This document shows positions 19,064-29,266 of a stretch of 64,000 nucleotides of DNA, piece by piece. The stretch is from NCBI RefSeq assembly GCF_002979755.1, contig NZ_PCPP01000001.1, forward strand, positions 2,636,665-2,700,664, given 5' to 3'. Source of the DNA: Chryseobacterium culicis (GTDB taxonomy: Bacteria; Bacteroidota; Bacteroidia; Flavobacteriales; Weeksellaceae). Position numbers and translations under genes: made by a program. The number at the start of each line of letters is the position of its first letter. Position 1 is the stretch's first letter. The notes under the pieces were generated by a model that was not told the DNA's origin, did not search any database, and saw nothing but the letters and a program-made list of their open reading frames with translations.

Positions 19064-20275
19064 TTAGTCTATGATTTCAGTAACCTGACCTGAACCAACT
19101 GTTCTACCTCCTTCTCTGATCGCAAATCTAAGACCTACGTTAAGAGCGATTGGTTGTAACAATTCTACAGTGATCTCTAAGTTATCACCAGGCATTACCA
19201 TTTCTACACCTTCTGGTAAGAAGATCTCACCTGTAACGTCAGTAGTTCTTACGTAGAACTGAGGACGGTACTTGTTGTGGAATGGAGTGTGACGTCCACC
19301 TTCTTCTTTAGAAAGGATATAAACAGAAGCTTTGAATTTCTTGTGTGGCTTAACTGAATCTTTCTTAGCGATAACCATACCTCTCTTGATGTCAGTTTTT
19401 TCAATACCTCTCAACAATAGACCTACGTTATCTCCAGCTTCACCTCTATCTAGGATCTTTCTGAACATCTCAACTCCTGTAATAGTAGAAGTTAATTTCT
19501 CATCACCCATACCTACGATATCAACTGGATCACCAGTGTTGATAACACCAGCCTCGATTCTACCAGTTGCTACAGTACCTCTACCTGTAATAGAGAATAC
19601 GTCTTCGATTGGCATCAAGAATGGCTTATCAGTATCTCTTGGTGGTTGCTCGATCCAAGTATCAACAGCATCCATTAATTCTTCTACGCTTTTGAACCAC
19701 TTATCTTCTGTGTTAGCAGGAGATGCAGTAGCAGCTGTAAGAGCACCTAGAGCAGAACCTTGAATTACTGGAGAGTTATCTCCGTCAAATTCGTAAGTAG
19801 ACAATAAGTCTCTAAGTTCCATTTCAACAAGCTCTAACAACTCAGGATCGTCTACCATGTCAACTTTGTTCATGAAAACAACGATTCTAGGTACGTTTAC
19901 CTGACGGCAAAGTAGGATATGTTCTCTAGTCTGAGGCATAGGACCATCAGTTGCAGCACATACTACGATAGCTCCATCCATCTGAGCAGCACCAGTTACC
20001 ATGTTCTTAACATAGTCGGCGTGACCTGGACAGTCAACGTGAGCATAATGTCTTTTTTCAGTTTCGTATTCGATGTGAGCAGTATTGATAGTAATACCTC
20101 TTTCTTTTTCTTCTGGAGCAGAGTCAATTGCAGAGAAGTCTTTTTTCTCAGCAAGACCTTTGCTAGCTAATACAGCAGAAATAGCAGCTGTAAGAGTAGT
20201 TTTACCATGGTCAACGTGACCAATAGTACCAATGTTCAAGTGTGGTTTGTTACGATTAAACGTTTCCTTTGCCAT
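19064..20275 (-). CDS. tuf: Translation elongation factor Tu
   Basis: GTPase that delivers aminoacyl-tRNA to the ribosome. 403 aa. G1 [11 protein letters not shown]3 DCPGHADY, G4 NKVD and the [14 protein letters not shown] switch I region are all intact; C-terminal domains 2 and 3 end with [21 protein letters not shown] short segment around residues 185-200 ([14 protein letters not shown]) makes it slightly longer than the E. coli form. In the ancestral order it follows Thr-Tyr-Gly-Thr tRNA genes; these are 11 kb away here. Confidence 0.98.
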   Translation of the reverse strand: MAKETFNRNKPHLNIGTIGHVDHGKTTLTAAISAVLASKGLAEKKDFSAIDSAPEEKERGITINTAHIEYETEKRHYAHVDCPGHADYVKNMVTGAAQMDGAIVVCAATDGPMPQTREHILLCRQVNVPRIVVFMNKVDMVDDPELLELVEMELRDLLSTYEFDGDNSPVIQGSALGALTAATASPANTEDKWFKSVEELMDAVDTWIEQPPRDTDKPFLMPIEDVFSITGRGTVATGRIEAGVINTGDPVDIVGMGDEKLTSTITGVEMFRKILDRGEAGDNVGLLLRGIEKTDIKRGMVIAKKDSVKPHKKFKASVYILSKEEGGRHTPFHNKYRPQFYVRTTDVTGEIFLPEGVEMVMPGDNLEITVELLQPIALNVGLRFAIREGGRTVGSGQVTEIID

Positions 20276-20318
20276 GATTTAAAATTATTTATTTATTGTT
20301 TTTCAAATTTTCGGTGTG

Positions 20319-20346
20319 CAAATATAATGAATTTTTAAATACCAAA
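20319..20346 (-). promoter_or_regulatory. Predicted tuf promoter
   Basis: TATATTTG (-7, complement of 20319-20326) and TTTG (-33, complement of 20343-20346) with a 16-base spacer, slightly short of the consensus 17-23. It lies ~45 bases upstream of the tuf start and would give tuf its own transcription after separation from the tRNA cluster. Confidence 0.6.
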
Positions 20347-20600
20347 AACTTTTTATTAAAAAAACTTTCAATATTCTCATCCAGTGAAGGACAAACCTTA
20401 TATTTCAACGTATTGAGACTGCAAATTTACACATTTTTCCGGATTGAAAAAAATCATTAGAAACGTTTTATTAAAAAATATAAACTATCTAGCTAATTAT
20501 GAATATAATAAGCCATAAAAAAATATTCAGACAATCATTATATTCTTAAATCCATCTTGCTTTTTTTCTCGTAGATATAGTAATAACTAAAATTAATATT
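20347..20600. other. Gene-free interval between tuf and the DUF4394 gene
   Basis: AT-rich divergent intergenic region. Apart from the tuf promoter at its left side I see no good TAnnTTTG element for the plus-strand lipoprotein gene and no hairpins. Confidence 0.3.
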
Positions 20601-22100
20601 ATGAGAAAACTATTACACATGTGTTTGGCTTTGTTTACGATTGCAGCACTACTTTCATGTGACAATTCAGATGAAAACCCTATGTCAGAAAACATGTCTC
20701 AGGGTCCGGATCTTATGGTATATGGAATAACAGCGATGAATGAACTTGTTTATTTTAATTCTAACAATCCGAAAACCTTCACTTCAAAAACAACTGTAAC
20801 AGGTGTTCCTTCAGGAGAAAAATTGTTAAGTATAGATTTCAGACCTGCTACAGGAGAATTGTATGCAGTATCAAATGCCAGTAAATTATATATAATCAAT
20901 ACCTCCAATGCTTCAGCAAGAGTTGTAAGCACAACAGCATTTGCTCCTTTGATTTCTGGAACAATTGCTTCTATTGATTTCAATCCTACCGTTGATAGAA
21001 TTCGTCTGGTAAGCAATACTGGTCAAAATCTACGTCTGCATCCGGAAACGGGAGCTGTTGCTGCTACGGATATCAATATTAACGGAACAGGAAACCCTTC
21101 CATAACCGGATTAGCTTATACCAACGGCAAAGCAGGAGCTTCTACTACTGTGTTATATGATATTGATCCGATGCTGGGAAAATTATACAAACAGGATCCT
21201 CCCAACAATGGAACTTTAGTAGAGGTTGGAAGTCTTGGAACTACTTTTACCGGACAAGCTGCTTTTGATATTAAATTTGATAACAATACTGCATTGTTAG
21301 CTTTCAATGATAAACTACATATTCTGGATCTGAATAATGGAAAAGCAACTTCAATAGGTTCTCTTCAACAGGCAATTATTGATCTGGCGATTCCTACAGA
21401 ACCGGTAGCCTATGCTATTGACAATTCAAATAATCTTCAGATTTTCAATCCAAACAGCCCGATGCCTGTTTCCAAAACAATAGCAGGGTTACAAAGCGGT
21501 GAAAATATTTTAGGAATAGATTTCCGTCCTGTAAATGGACAATTGTATGCATTGGGAAGTTCAAGCAGAATCTACACTATCAATTTGGGCACAGGTGCTG
21601 CTACTGCAGTGGGCACTACTCCTTTTTCAACCTTACTTTCCGGAACTGATTTCGGTTTTGATTTCAACCCTACTGTAGATAGGATAAGAGTAGTAAGCAA
21701 TACCGGGCAGAACCTTCGACTTAATCCTAACGACGGGACAATTGCAGCTGTTGATAGCCCATTAAATCCTGGAACTCCGATGATAAGTGCAGCAGCATAT
21801 ACTAATAATTTTGCGGGAGCCACTGCTACAACTCTTTTTGTTATTGATCATAATACAGATAAATTATATCAGCAAAACCCTCCTAATAATGGAACTTTAG
21901 TAGAAACAGGTTCTTTAGGGATTAATATTACCAATACTAATGGTTTTGATATTGGAAGTATGAGCCAAAAAGCATATTTAATGGCATCAGTAGGTTCCTC
22001 TACAAAAATTTATACCATTAATACAACAACAGGAGCTGCTACATCAGTCTCTGATTACCCTAATTCTGTAAAAGCTTTTACAGTAGGGCTAGGATTTTAA
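20601..22100 (+). CDS. DUF4394 domain-containing lipoprotein
   Basis: 499 aa predicted outer-membrane or periplasmic lipoprotein: hydrophobic leader with lipobox ending in Cys (LFTIAALLSCDNSDENP). Two tandem DUF4394 domains (about residues 40-255 and 265-495) repeat the same landmarks: a LLSIDFRPATGELYA/ILGIDFRPVNGQLYA strand, FNPTVDRIRLVSNTGQNLRL (and a near-copy with IRVV), and PPNNGTLVE(V/T)GSLG. The pattern suggests a beta-propeller. Function is unknown. It is the only protein gene on the plus strand in the first 44 kb and shares a bidirectional terminator with the convergent efflux operon. Confidence 0.82.
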   Translation: MRKLLHMCLALFTIAALLSCDNSDENPMSENMSQGPDLMVYGITAMNELVYFNSNNPKTFTSKTTVTGVPSGEKLLSIDFRPATGELYAVSNASKLYIINTSNASARVVSTTAFAPLISGTIASIDFNPTVDRIRLVSNTGQNLRLHPETGAVAATDININGTGNPSITGLAYTNGKAGASTTVLYDIDPMLGKLYKQDPPNNGTLVEVGSLGTTFTGQAAFDIKFDNNTALLAFNDKLHILDLNNGKATSIGSLQQAIIDLAIPTEPVAYAIDNSNNLQIFNPNSPMPVSKTIAGLQSGENILGIDFRPVNGQLYALGSSSRIYTINLGTGAATAVGTTPFSTLLSGTDFGFDFNPTVDRIRVVSNTGQNLRLNPNDGTIAAVDSPLNPGTPMISAAAYTNNFAGATATTLFVIDHNTDKLYQQNPPNNGTLVETGSLGINITNTNGFDIGSMSQKAYLMASVGSSTKIYTINTTTGAATSVSDYPNSVKAFTVGLGF

Positions 22101-22127
22101 ACTCATCCTATTTTATTTCAATAATGG

Positions 22128-22160
22128 AGAAGCGCGGAAAACTTTGTTTTCCGCGCTTCT
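22128..22160. terminator. Bidirectional terminator between the DUF4394 gene and the efflux operon
   Basis: Perfect 14-bp GC-rich stem (22128-22141 with 22147-22160) and 5-base loop located between two convergent stop codons (22100 and 22184). No long T-run; stability of the stem and position support it. Confidence 0.7.
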
Positions 22161-22183
22161 GACTAATATAAATGAAAGATTAA

Positions 22184-25100
22184 TTAAATTGGGCTGAGCT
22201 TTTTTGCTCTGTTGAAGATCCAGAAGATAATTGGGAAAATAAGCAGGGTAAGCACTGTTGCAGTAATCAGTCCTCCGATAATGACAATTGCCAGAGGTTT
22301 CTGGGATTCTGATCCGATCCCGGTAGACAATGCTGCCGGCATAAGCCCGATGGAAGCCATCAGAGCTGTCATAATAACAGGTCTGGTTCTGGATTTGACC
22401 CCATTTAATATGGCAGTGTCTATATCCATTCCATCTTTGACATTCTGATGAAATTCTGTAATAAGAATCACCCCGTTCTGGATACAAATTCCCAGAAGGG
22501 CAATCATCCCTACCCCGGCAGAGATTCCAAAGTTGATTCCGGTAACATGCAATGCAATAATTCCTCCTATTAAAGCAAAAGGGACATTCGCTAATACCAG
22601 AAGAGAATCTTTCATATTTCCAAACAGAATAAACAAAAGGAAGAAAATCATCAGAATACTCACCGGCACTACCTGCGCTAATCGGTGCGAGGCGCGCTGC
22701 TGATTTTCAAACTGGCCTGTCCATCCTACAGAATAACCATCCGGAAGTTCAATCGTTTCTACCTTTTTCTGAGCATCCGCAATAGTACTTCCCAAATCTC
22801 TGTCACGAATTGAAAATTTAACTCCAATATATCGTTTGATATTATCTCTGTAGATAAATGCGGCTCCGTTATCTTTAACAATGGTACTTATTTCTTTTAA
22901 AGGAATTTTTGCTCCATCCTGTGTAGGCACCATCAAAGCTGCAATGTCATTTTCATTGGTTCTGTATTCCTGAGAATAACGAAGACGGATCGGAAACTTC
23001 CTTTCTCCATCAAACATTTCTGAAGCCGTTTTTCCACCAAAAGCCATTTCCAGTACTGCCTGTGCATCTGCCGGCATTACTCCGTAAGCGGCCATTTTAT
23101 CTCTGTCAAGTACTACGCTTACTTCCGGCTGCCCGATATTTTTAATAATTCCGGGATCTTTTACTCCGTTTACATCTTTAATCTTCAATAAAACCTCATT
23201 GGCTAACTTGTCCAGGGTTTCCAGATTATCACCATAAATTTTAATTCCATTTTCTGCTTTAAAACCTGCTACGGCTTCTGCTACGTTATCCGAAATCGGC
23301 TGGGAATAGTTAAATGTAATTCCCTGATAACTTCTGAGCTTTTGATCTATTTCATTGATTAATTCGTCATAAGTGATCTTACGTTTCCATTCTTCTCTTG
23401 GTTTAAGATTGACTGCAAACTGTACGAATCCAAATCCATTGGGATCTGTTCCATCATTACTTCTTCCTGTTTGTGCGAGAACATCTGTTACTTCGGAAAA
23501 GCTCATAATGTCTTTCTTTAAAAGATCTGCTGTTTTCAAAGATTCTTTTAACGAGGAACTCATTGGCATTTCTGCGGTGATCCATAATGAACCTTCATTC
23601 AACTGTGGCAGGAATTCTGTTCCTAAAAATTTACCGGAGAATAAAGTCAAAGCCAGAAAGGAAATCGCCACAATCATACTCGTTTTTTTGTGCTTAAATG
23701 TTAGATTAAAGCCTTTCAAAACAATTCTGTCCCAGAAATTAACAAACGGGTTATTTTTTTCTCTTACATTTTTATTCAAGAGAATATGGGAAAGAACAGG
23801 AACCAGTGTCAGCGTAAATATCAAGGCTCCTATTAGGGCAAACCCCAACGTAAAAGCCAAAGGAGAGAACATTTTCCCTTCCACTTTCTGGAATGAGAAA
23901 ATAGGAATCAGGGAAGTAATGATAATTAATTTTGAAAAGAATATTGCTTTTCCTAATCCTGTACCGGTTTGTTTGATCCAGCCTCCTTTTGCCAATTTAT
24001 TAAACTTCTCCGTTCCGTACCGTTTCGCTTTATGATCCAGCATCACGAAGAGGCCTTCTACCATGACGACGGCTCCGTCAATGATAATCCCAAAGTCTAC
24101 TGCTCCCAGCGAAAGCAGGTTGGCACTCATTCCGGCCAGTTTTAAACATAAAAATGCAAACAGTAAAGATAGAGGAATGATGATGGAAACAATCAAAGTT
24201 GTCCTCCAGTCTGCCATAAAGATGAGTACAATTACGGTTACCAATACAATTCCTTCAATAAGGTTGTGCATTACGGTATGCGTGGTAAAGTCCATCAGAT
24301 TATCACGGTCGTAAAAAGTAACCATTTTGACATCTTTTGGAAGTATTTTTTCGTTAAGCTCTTTAATTTTTGCCTTTACTCCCACCAAAACTTCTCTTGG
24401 ATTCTCTCCTTTTCTCATGACAACGATTCCTTCCACGGTATCATCATGATGATTCAGAGCGGCCTGCCCTACCCTTGGCATGGAGCTTTCATGAACTTCT
24501 GCTACATTTTTTACCAAAACAGGGTTTCCACTGTCATTCTGAATGGTAACATTTCCGATATCGGCCACTGATTTCACTAATCCTATTCCTCTTACTACAT
24601 AGGCCTGCCCATTCTTTTCAATGACATCACCTCCTACATTCAGATTACTTTTGGTGACCGCATCATATACCTGAAGCGGAGTAAGATTATATTTATCCAA
24701 TGCTCTGGGATCGATACTCAGTTCAAAAACTTTATCCTGTCCTCCAAAAACATTGATATCTGCAACGCCGGGAACTCCTCTTAAAGAACGGTCTATCACC
24801 CAGTTTTGCAGGGTAAGCAATGCCCGGGAATCTTTTGTTTTACTTTCCAGCGTATATCTGAAAATTTCTCCCGTAGGCCCGTAGGGTGGCTGTACTTCAG
24901 GGTCTACCTCATCAGGAAGGCTAATGGTTCTTAATTGGTTATTAACCTGATTTCTGGCAAAAGTATCATCCACCCCGTCGTCAAACAGAATTTTAACAAT
25001 GGAAAGCCCAAACATGGTGGTACTTCTCACACTTGTTTTCTTCTGAACCGGGCTCATCGCCAATTCGATGGGTGTAGTGACAAAACGTTCTACTTCTTCC

Positions 25101-25282
25101 GCACTACGCCCATTCCATTGGGTAATGATGACAATCTGGGTATTGGTTACATCCGGGAAAGCTTCAATAGGCATATTTTTGAAACTTATAAAACCGGAGA
25201 TGGCTAAAATCGCAATCCAGATAAAGGTAAATGCTTTATTTTTTAATGAAAAAGCAATTATATTTTTAATGAATTTATTCAT
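22184..25282 (-). CDS. CusA/CzcA family heavy-metal efflux RND transporter (inner-membrane pump)
   Basis: 1032 aa, full length for the HME-RND family: 12 predicted transmembrane helices and two large periplasmic loops. Proton-driven pump of a tripartite metal exporter. The TM4 signature LGAVDFGIIIDGAVVMVEG has the DFGxxxDGAVVxVE form seen in CzcA-type pumps for divalent ions (Zn, Co, Cd, Ni) rather than the CusA form for Cu(I)/Ag(I), so divalent substrates are more likely; the ion itself is inference. It is the last gene of an operon TolC-adaptor-pump and lies 69 bases after the adaptor gene. Confidence 0.9.
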   Translation of the reverse strand: MNKFIKNIIAFSLKNKAFTFIWIAILAISGFISFKNMPIEAFPDVTNTQIVIITQWNGRSAEEVERFVTTPIELAMSPVQKKTSVRSTTMFGLSIVKILFDDGVDDTFARNQVNNQLRTISLPDEVDPEVQPPYGPTGEIFRYTLESKTKDSRALLTLQNWVIDRSLRGVPGVADINVFGGQDKVFELSIDPRALDKYNLTPLQVYDAVTKSNLNVGGDVIEKNGQAYVVRGIGLVKSVADIGNVTIQNDSGNPVLVKNVAEVHESSMPRVGQAALNHHDDTVEGIVVMRKGENPREVLVGVKAKIKELNEKILPKDVKMVTFYDRDNLMDFTTHTVMHNLIEGIVLVTVIVLIFMADWRTTLIVSIIIPLSLLFAFLCLKLAGMSANLLSLGAVDFGIIIDGAVVMVEGLFVMLDHKAKRYGTEKFNKLAKGGWIKQTGTGLGKAIFFSKLIIITSLIPIFSFQKVEGKMFSPLAFTLGFALIGALIFTLTLVPVLSHILLNKNVREKNNPFVNFWDRIVLKGFNLTFKHKKTSMIVAISFLALTLFSGKFLGTEFLPQLNEGSLWITAEMPMSSSLKESLKTADLLKKDIMSFSEVTDVLAQTGRSNDGTDPNGFGFVQFAVNLKPREEWKRKITYDELINEIDQKLRSYQGITFNYSQPISDNVAEAVAGFKAENGIKIYGDNLETLDKLANEVLLKIKDVNGVKDPGIIKNIGQPEVSVVLDRDKMAAYGVMPADAQAVLEMAFGGKTASEMFDGERKFPIRLRYSQEYRTNENDIAALMVPTQDGAKIPLKEISTIVKDNGAAFIYRDNIKRYIGVKFSIRDRDLGSTIADAQKKVETIELPDGYSVGWTGQFENQQRASHRLAQVVPVSILMIFFLLFILFGNMKDSLLVLANVPFALIGGIIALHVTGINFGISAGVGMIALLGICIQNGVILITEFHQNVKDGMDIDTAILNGVKSRTRPVIMTALMASIGLMPAALSTGIGSESQKPLAIVIIGGLITATVLTLLIFPIIFWIFNRAKKLSPI

Positions 25283-25351
25283 GATAGATAAATTGATGAC
25301 CTAAAAAAGCCGTTAAAGAAAAACATAGATATTCTTAATGGTTTAATAAGA

Positions 25352-26437
25352 CTAGCTGTTCAGCGAGCGGTATATCAGCAGCTGGTTGTTGGTTATCACT
25401 TCTTCCCCATCTTTCAGACCGTCTGCAATATAGGTAACGTCACCTACCTGTTTTAATACTTTTATCTCTCGGATTTTCACATCTGTTCTGGATTTAAAAA
25501 TCACGACAAAGCTTTTATTATCATCAAAAATTACAGCTTTGGAAGGGATCGCCAAGGTGGTACTGTTTTCAAGGCTGGAAACTTTTATAGTAGCTTTACT
25601 GTCGGGAATTAACAATCCGTTGGCATTATCCAGAACAACTCTTGCCTGCATAGCATTGGTCTGCGGATCAATAATTTTGAATATTTTATCAATTTTCCCA
25701 TCAAAAACTTTATCCGGATAAGAAAGAGTGGATACCTGAGCCTTCATTCCAAGACTGATCTTATCAATATCAGATTCGTTCACATTCATGATTGCCCAAA
25801 CATTGGTGGTATTGGCAACATCAAAAATATTATCACTCCTGTCACTTCTCAGCTGCATATCTTTATTGATACTTTTCTGAACAATATAACCGTTGATAGG
25901 TGCTACTACACTGTATATATTTCCGGTTTTCACATTATAAACCGTACTTACCGCAGCAGCTCTCTGCAATTGGTCTTCGGCTTTTTGAAGTTGGCTTTTA
26001 GCTTCCAGAACATCTCTTTCTGTATTTAGTTTTCCTTCGTACAACTCTTTGGCAACGCGAAGATTATTTTTTGCTACGACCAGATCTGTTTTTGCATCGC
26101 TTACATCCTTTTGAATTTCTGCAAGCTCAGTACTCCTGATCGTTGCCAGCACCTGTCCTTTTTTTACATAGTCTCCCAATTCAACGTTTACACTCATCAC
26201 ATTTCCTCCTACCAGCGGGTAAACATCTATATAACTGTTTTTGTCGGCAGAGATTTTTCCGTAAAAGCTATATTCATCTTCTATATTCTTTCTTTCAACT
26301 TTTGCCAGGGAAATAGAACTCAACATCGTGTTGCTAAGCTCAAATCCTTTTTTAGCGTGAATATTTTTCTCTTCCTCTTTTTTTGAACAGGCCAATAATG
26401 AAACGACCATCAATGCGGGGATAATATATGTTTTCAT
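25352..26437 (-). CDS. Efflux RND transporter periplasmic adaptor subunit (lipoprotein)
   Basis: Membrane-fusion protein linking the RND pump to the outer-membrane channel. The reading frame is open from 26503, but the Met at 26437 is the better start: it gives a proper lipoprotein leader (MKTYIIPALMVVSLLACSKK) and lies 4 bases after the TolC gene ends, whereas the longer form would overlap it by 60 bases. 361 aa. It shows the adaptor plan: beta strand YSFYGKISADKNSYIDVYPL, lipoyl-like half VGGNVMSVNVELGDYVKKGQ, an alpha-hairpin (~residues 90-160) and VVAPINGYIVQKSINKDMQL. Confidence 0.9.
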   Translation of the reverse strand: MKTYIIPALMVVSLLACSKKEEEKNIHAKKGFELSNTMLSSISLAKVERKNIEDEYSFYGKISADKNSYIDVYPLVGGNVMSVNVELGDYVKKGQVLATIRSTELAEIQKDVSDAKTDLVVAKNNLRVAKELYEGKLNTERDVLEAKSQLQKAEDQLQRAAAVSTVYNVKTGNIYSVVAPINGYIVQKSINKDMQLRSDRSDNIFDVANTTNVWAIMNVNESDIDKISLGMKAQVSTLSYPDKVFDGKIDKIFKIIDPQTNAMQARVVLDNANGLLIPDSKATIKVSSLENSTTLAIPSKAVIFDDNKSFVVIFKSRTDVKIREIKVLKQVGDVTYIADGLKDGEEVITNNQLLIYRSLNS

Positions 26438-26441
26438 GATT

Positions 26442-27683
26442 TTAATAGAAGATTTTCGTTTGTATGAGTTGATTAAGCTGCTCCGCAGACTGCATGATTT
26501 CATTTTTCATATCATAGATCTGAAGGGCTGTTTCTCGGTAACTATCCATAAAGTCCGTGAATTCAATCAGGTTGACATTTCCTTTTCTGAAATTATTCAG
26601 CATTCCGTTGTAGACAAGTTCCATATTCTGAAGATCCGTAGTTTTCACATCCAGAAGCTGATCATACTGAGCTTTCCATGTTTTATAAGCAGACTGAACT
26701 TTCGTTTCAAGAGTCAGTTTCTGAAAATCTGCATTTTTCTGGTTCTGCTGAATGGCATAGTTTGCTTTTACCACATTACCCTGATTTGCTTTCCACAATG
26801 GCAAAGGAATTCCCAATGTCAGATTCGCTTCATTATTAAAGGTTCCCCCTGCCTGATCCCATGCAGCACCTACAGTAACATCCGGTACATTCATTGATTT
26901 CTGCCACTGGGCATACAGCTTACTGTTATCAATAAGTTTCAAATTGTACCTGTAATCTGCATTATTTTCCAGTGCTTTACTCTTCAGCTCTTCTTCATCA
27001 CCAAAAGGCTGTGCTGCTAGAGCATCTTTAGCTTCAGTTTCAGACATCACAGGCTCTATCTCTTCCGAAGTTCCTGTCAAAACTTTTAGATTCTGTTCAA
27101 AATCAAGGATATTTTTATTGATTTCCAGTTTATCATGATTCAGCTGGATCACAATACTCTGTAGTCTTACAGCATCTTTAAGGGAAACATTTCCTTTTGC
27201 TGATTGTGCACGGTAGGCATTTAAAAGATCATTCATATACCCCAGCTGCCTGTTGGTATTCTCCAGTTTCAGTTTTTCATAGTAAAGGTTGAAATAGGCA
27301 GAACGGAGCTGAGATCTTAAATCCACCAGCAATTGTGAAAACTGAAGCTGGGCAAGTTCTTTATTGGATTTGGCAAAAGCAATTTCGTTTTTCTTTTTGC
27401 CTCCCATATAAATCAATTGAGTAATGCCTGCTCCTTTGGAATGTCCTACATCAAAAAACTTTTTATCCTGAGGGTTGTAAGCATTAAACTGCCCGCTTAA
27501 TTGAGGTAATTCCCAGATTTTAGCCTGCAGAATATCCGCATCAGCCATATTGATGTTATATTGTTCGGCGAGCAGCTGGAGGTTGTTCTTCTGAAAGGCT
27601 TCTTCGCATTCCAAAAGAGACATCTGCTGTTGTGCTGCCATGAATGAGGAAATGGCGAGGCACAGCACTGCAATTCTGTTCAT
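26442..27683 (-). CDS. TolC family outer-membrane efflux protein
   Basis: 413 aa, signal peptide MNRIAVLCLAISSFMAAQQ. Two homologous halves of long coiled-coil helices (for example LVDLRSQLRSAYFNLYYEKL and LTLETKVQSAYKTWKAQYDQ) and an ANLTLGIPLPLWKANQGNV strand typical of CzcC/CusC outer-membrane factors. It forms the exit duct of the tripartite metal pump. First gene of the efflux operon; 218 bases after the sensor kinase gene, with a terminator in between. Confidence 0.88.
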   Translation of the reverse strand: MNRIAVLCLAISSFMAAQQQMSLLECEEAFQKNNLQLLAEQYNINMADADILQAKIWELPQLSGQFNAYNPQDKKFFDVGHSKGAGITQLIYMGGKKKNEIAFAKSNKELAQLQFSQLLVDLRSQLRSAYFNLYYEKLKLENTNRQLGYMNDLLNAYRAQSAKGNVSLKDAVRLQSIVIQLNHDKLEINKNILDFEQNLKVLTGTSEEIEPVMSETEAKDALAAQPFGDEEELKSKALENNADYRYNLKLIDNSKLYAQWQKSMNVPDVTVGAAWDQAGGTFNNEANLTLGIPLPLWKANQGNVVKANYAIQQNQKNADFQKLTLETKVQSAYKTWKAQYDQLLDVKTTDLQNMELVYNGMLNNFRKGNVNLIEFTDFMDSYRETALQIYDMKNEIMQSAEQLNQLIQTKIFY

Positions 27684-27862
27684 TATTTTTCTTTTTAAAA
27701 TACAAAATTGCTTTGATGCGATTAAAAGAAACTTAAATGACGCTTAAAAAAATATTAAAATGGGCTTAAACAGGACGTTTATGGTAAAAATCGGCAGATG
27801 AAAATAATATATTTTTCTCCAATCATTGAATTTTATATTAAAAAATTCAATCCAGAGTTTAA

Positions 27863-27893
27863 CAAAAAAGCAACTGTTTTCGTAACCAGTTGC
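27863..27893 (-). terminator. Terminator of the two-component operon
   Basis: GCAACTG (27870-27876) pairs with CAGTTGC (27887-27893) right after the histidine kinase stop; a T-run follows on the minus strand (complement of 27864-27869). It separates regulation genes from the efflux operon. Confidence 0.75.
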
Positions 27894-27901
27894 CTCTAAT
27901 T

Positions 27902-29266
27902 TTATTTTTTAAAAAATAATGTAAACTTATTCATGTAATCCTCAGGTGAAGAGTACTTAATATCTGCATCGTGATATTCCAGGATTCTTTTGACAATTCT
28001 AAGACCTAGTCCGGATCCTGCTATATTCTGAGCATTATTTCCTCTTGTAAAAGCTTCAAACAATTTAGCTTGTTCTTCTTCGGGAATTGTATTTCCATGG
28101 GAAATGACTTCTACAGAAAGATTGTCATTCGTTTCAGTTATTAATACGTTTACTTCAGTATTGTCCGAATATACAGCAGCATTTTTAAAGAGATTAATAA
28201 AGACAATCACCAATAGTGATTGAATTCCTTTGATCATCAGAAAAGCATTCTCAGAATTATCTTCATTAATCAGGAAGTCCAGCTTAAGTTGTGGATAACT
28301 TTTCTCTACCGCTTCAAAAGCTTCGAAAATAACTTCATCAATCCTTACTTCCTCATAAATACTCTGAATATTTTCTTTATCAAATTTCGTAAGCAGTAAA
28401 AGTGAGTTCGTAAGATCCGACAGCTGGTATACATCCCGCTGAATCTGTTTTAGAGAAGAAAGCGTTTCCGGGGAATGTTCCTCAAATTTAATCAGGTTCT
28501 CCAGCTGAAACGCCATTCTTGTTATAGGGGTTCTGATCTCATGGGAAGCACTTGCCGTAAAATCCTTTTGCGACTGAAATACATCATCCAGCCTTCCGAT
28601 CATCGTATTAAAAGATTTTGCAAGAACACTTACTTCATCATTGGATTGTTCCACAGGAATCTGTGTGGTTAGTTTGTGAGCCGTAACTTCAGAAATTTCT
28701 TTATTCAGGTCTTCCAGGGGACGTAGAAACTTTTCTACAAAATAATAACTGAAAAAACCAATAAGCATAGTGCTCATCACATAAGCCGTGATCAAAAGAT
28801 ATTTAAGATAGCCCAACTTAGATTTCCCGTTGGTATCAAAGGCACTCGTAAGAATATAATAGTTTTCTCCATTAATGTTTCTGAGCGCTGCATAGATCTC
28901 CGGAACCGTCTTTTCTGTATAGATAATCTTTTTCTTATCCAGCTCTTTAAGCATTGCACTGTCCCAGATGACATTCCGGTCTTTGATTGTACTGTAGATC
29001 AATTCTTTTTTTTCGTTGAAAATTAAAATCTTTTCATTCAAAAGAATATTGTCAGAGTTTTCATTGAAAAAAACGGGAGCTTCCTCTTCAAAGTCTTTAG
29101 ATTTTGAGATGAAATGAGACGTAAACTCAAGCCTCTGCCTGAATCTTTCTTTAAACTCATCCCTCCTGAAATCATTAAAAGATAAATAAATGACCGCCAT
29201 CACCATTCCAAAAAGCAATGAAAAGGCGATACTGATCGTTAAAGCTATCTTTCTTTTTAAAGACAT
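27902..29266 (-). CDS. Sensor histidine kinase
   Basis: 454 aa inner-membrane sensor. Two transmembrane helices (about residues 8-30 and 155-180) frame a ~120-residue periplasmic sensing region. HAMP linker (FLRPLEDLNKEISEVTAHKL), H-box ASHEIRTPITRM with the phosphorylated His, N-box NLFKNAAVYSDN and G-box GSGLGLRIVKRI are present. It is encoded directly behind its response regulator (no spacer) and upstream of the metal efflux operon on the same strand, so it probably senses periplasmic metal and controls the pump; the ligand is inference. Confidence 0.92.
   Translation of the reverse strand: MSLKRKIALTISIAFSLLFGMVMAVIYLSFNDFRRDEFKERFRQRLEFTSHFISKSKDFEEEAPVFFNENSDNILLNEKILIFNEKKELIYSTIKDRNVIWDSAMLKELDKKKIIYTEKTVPEIYAALRNINGENYYILTSAFDTNGKSKLGYLKYLLITAYVMSTMLIGFFSYYFVEKFLRPLEDLNKEISEVTAHKLTTQIPVEQSNDEVSVLAKSFNTMIGRLDDVFQSQKDFTASASHEIRTPITRMAFQLENLIKFEEHSPETLSSLKQIQRDVYQLSDLTNSLLLLTKFDKENIQSIYEEVRIDEVIFEAFEAVEKSYPQLKLDFLINEDNSENAFLMIKGIQSLLVIVFINLFKNAAVYSDNTEVNVLITETNDNLSVEVISHGNTIPEEEQAKLFEAFTRGNNAQNIAGSGLGLRIVKRILEYHDADIKYSSPEDYMNKFTLFFKK

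Noticed and set aside
26438-26503. Longer N-terminus for the efflux adaptor
   Set aside because: It would overlap the TolC gene by 60 bases and hide the lipoprotein signal; the Met at 26437 is better.
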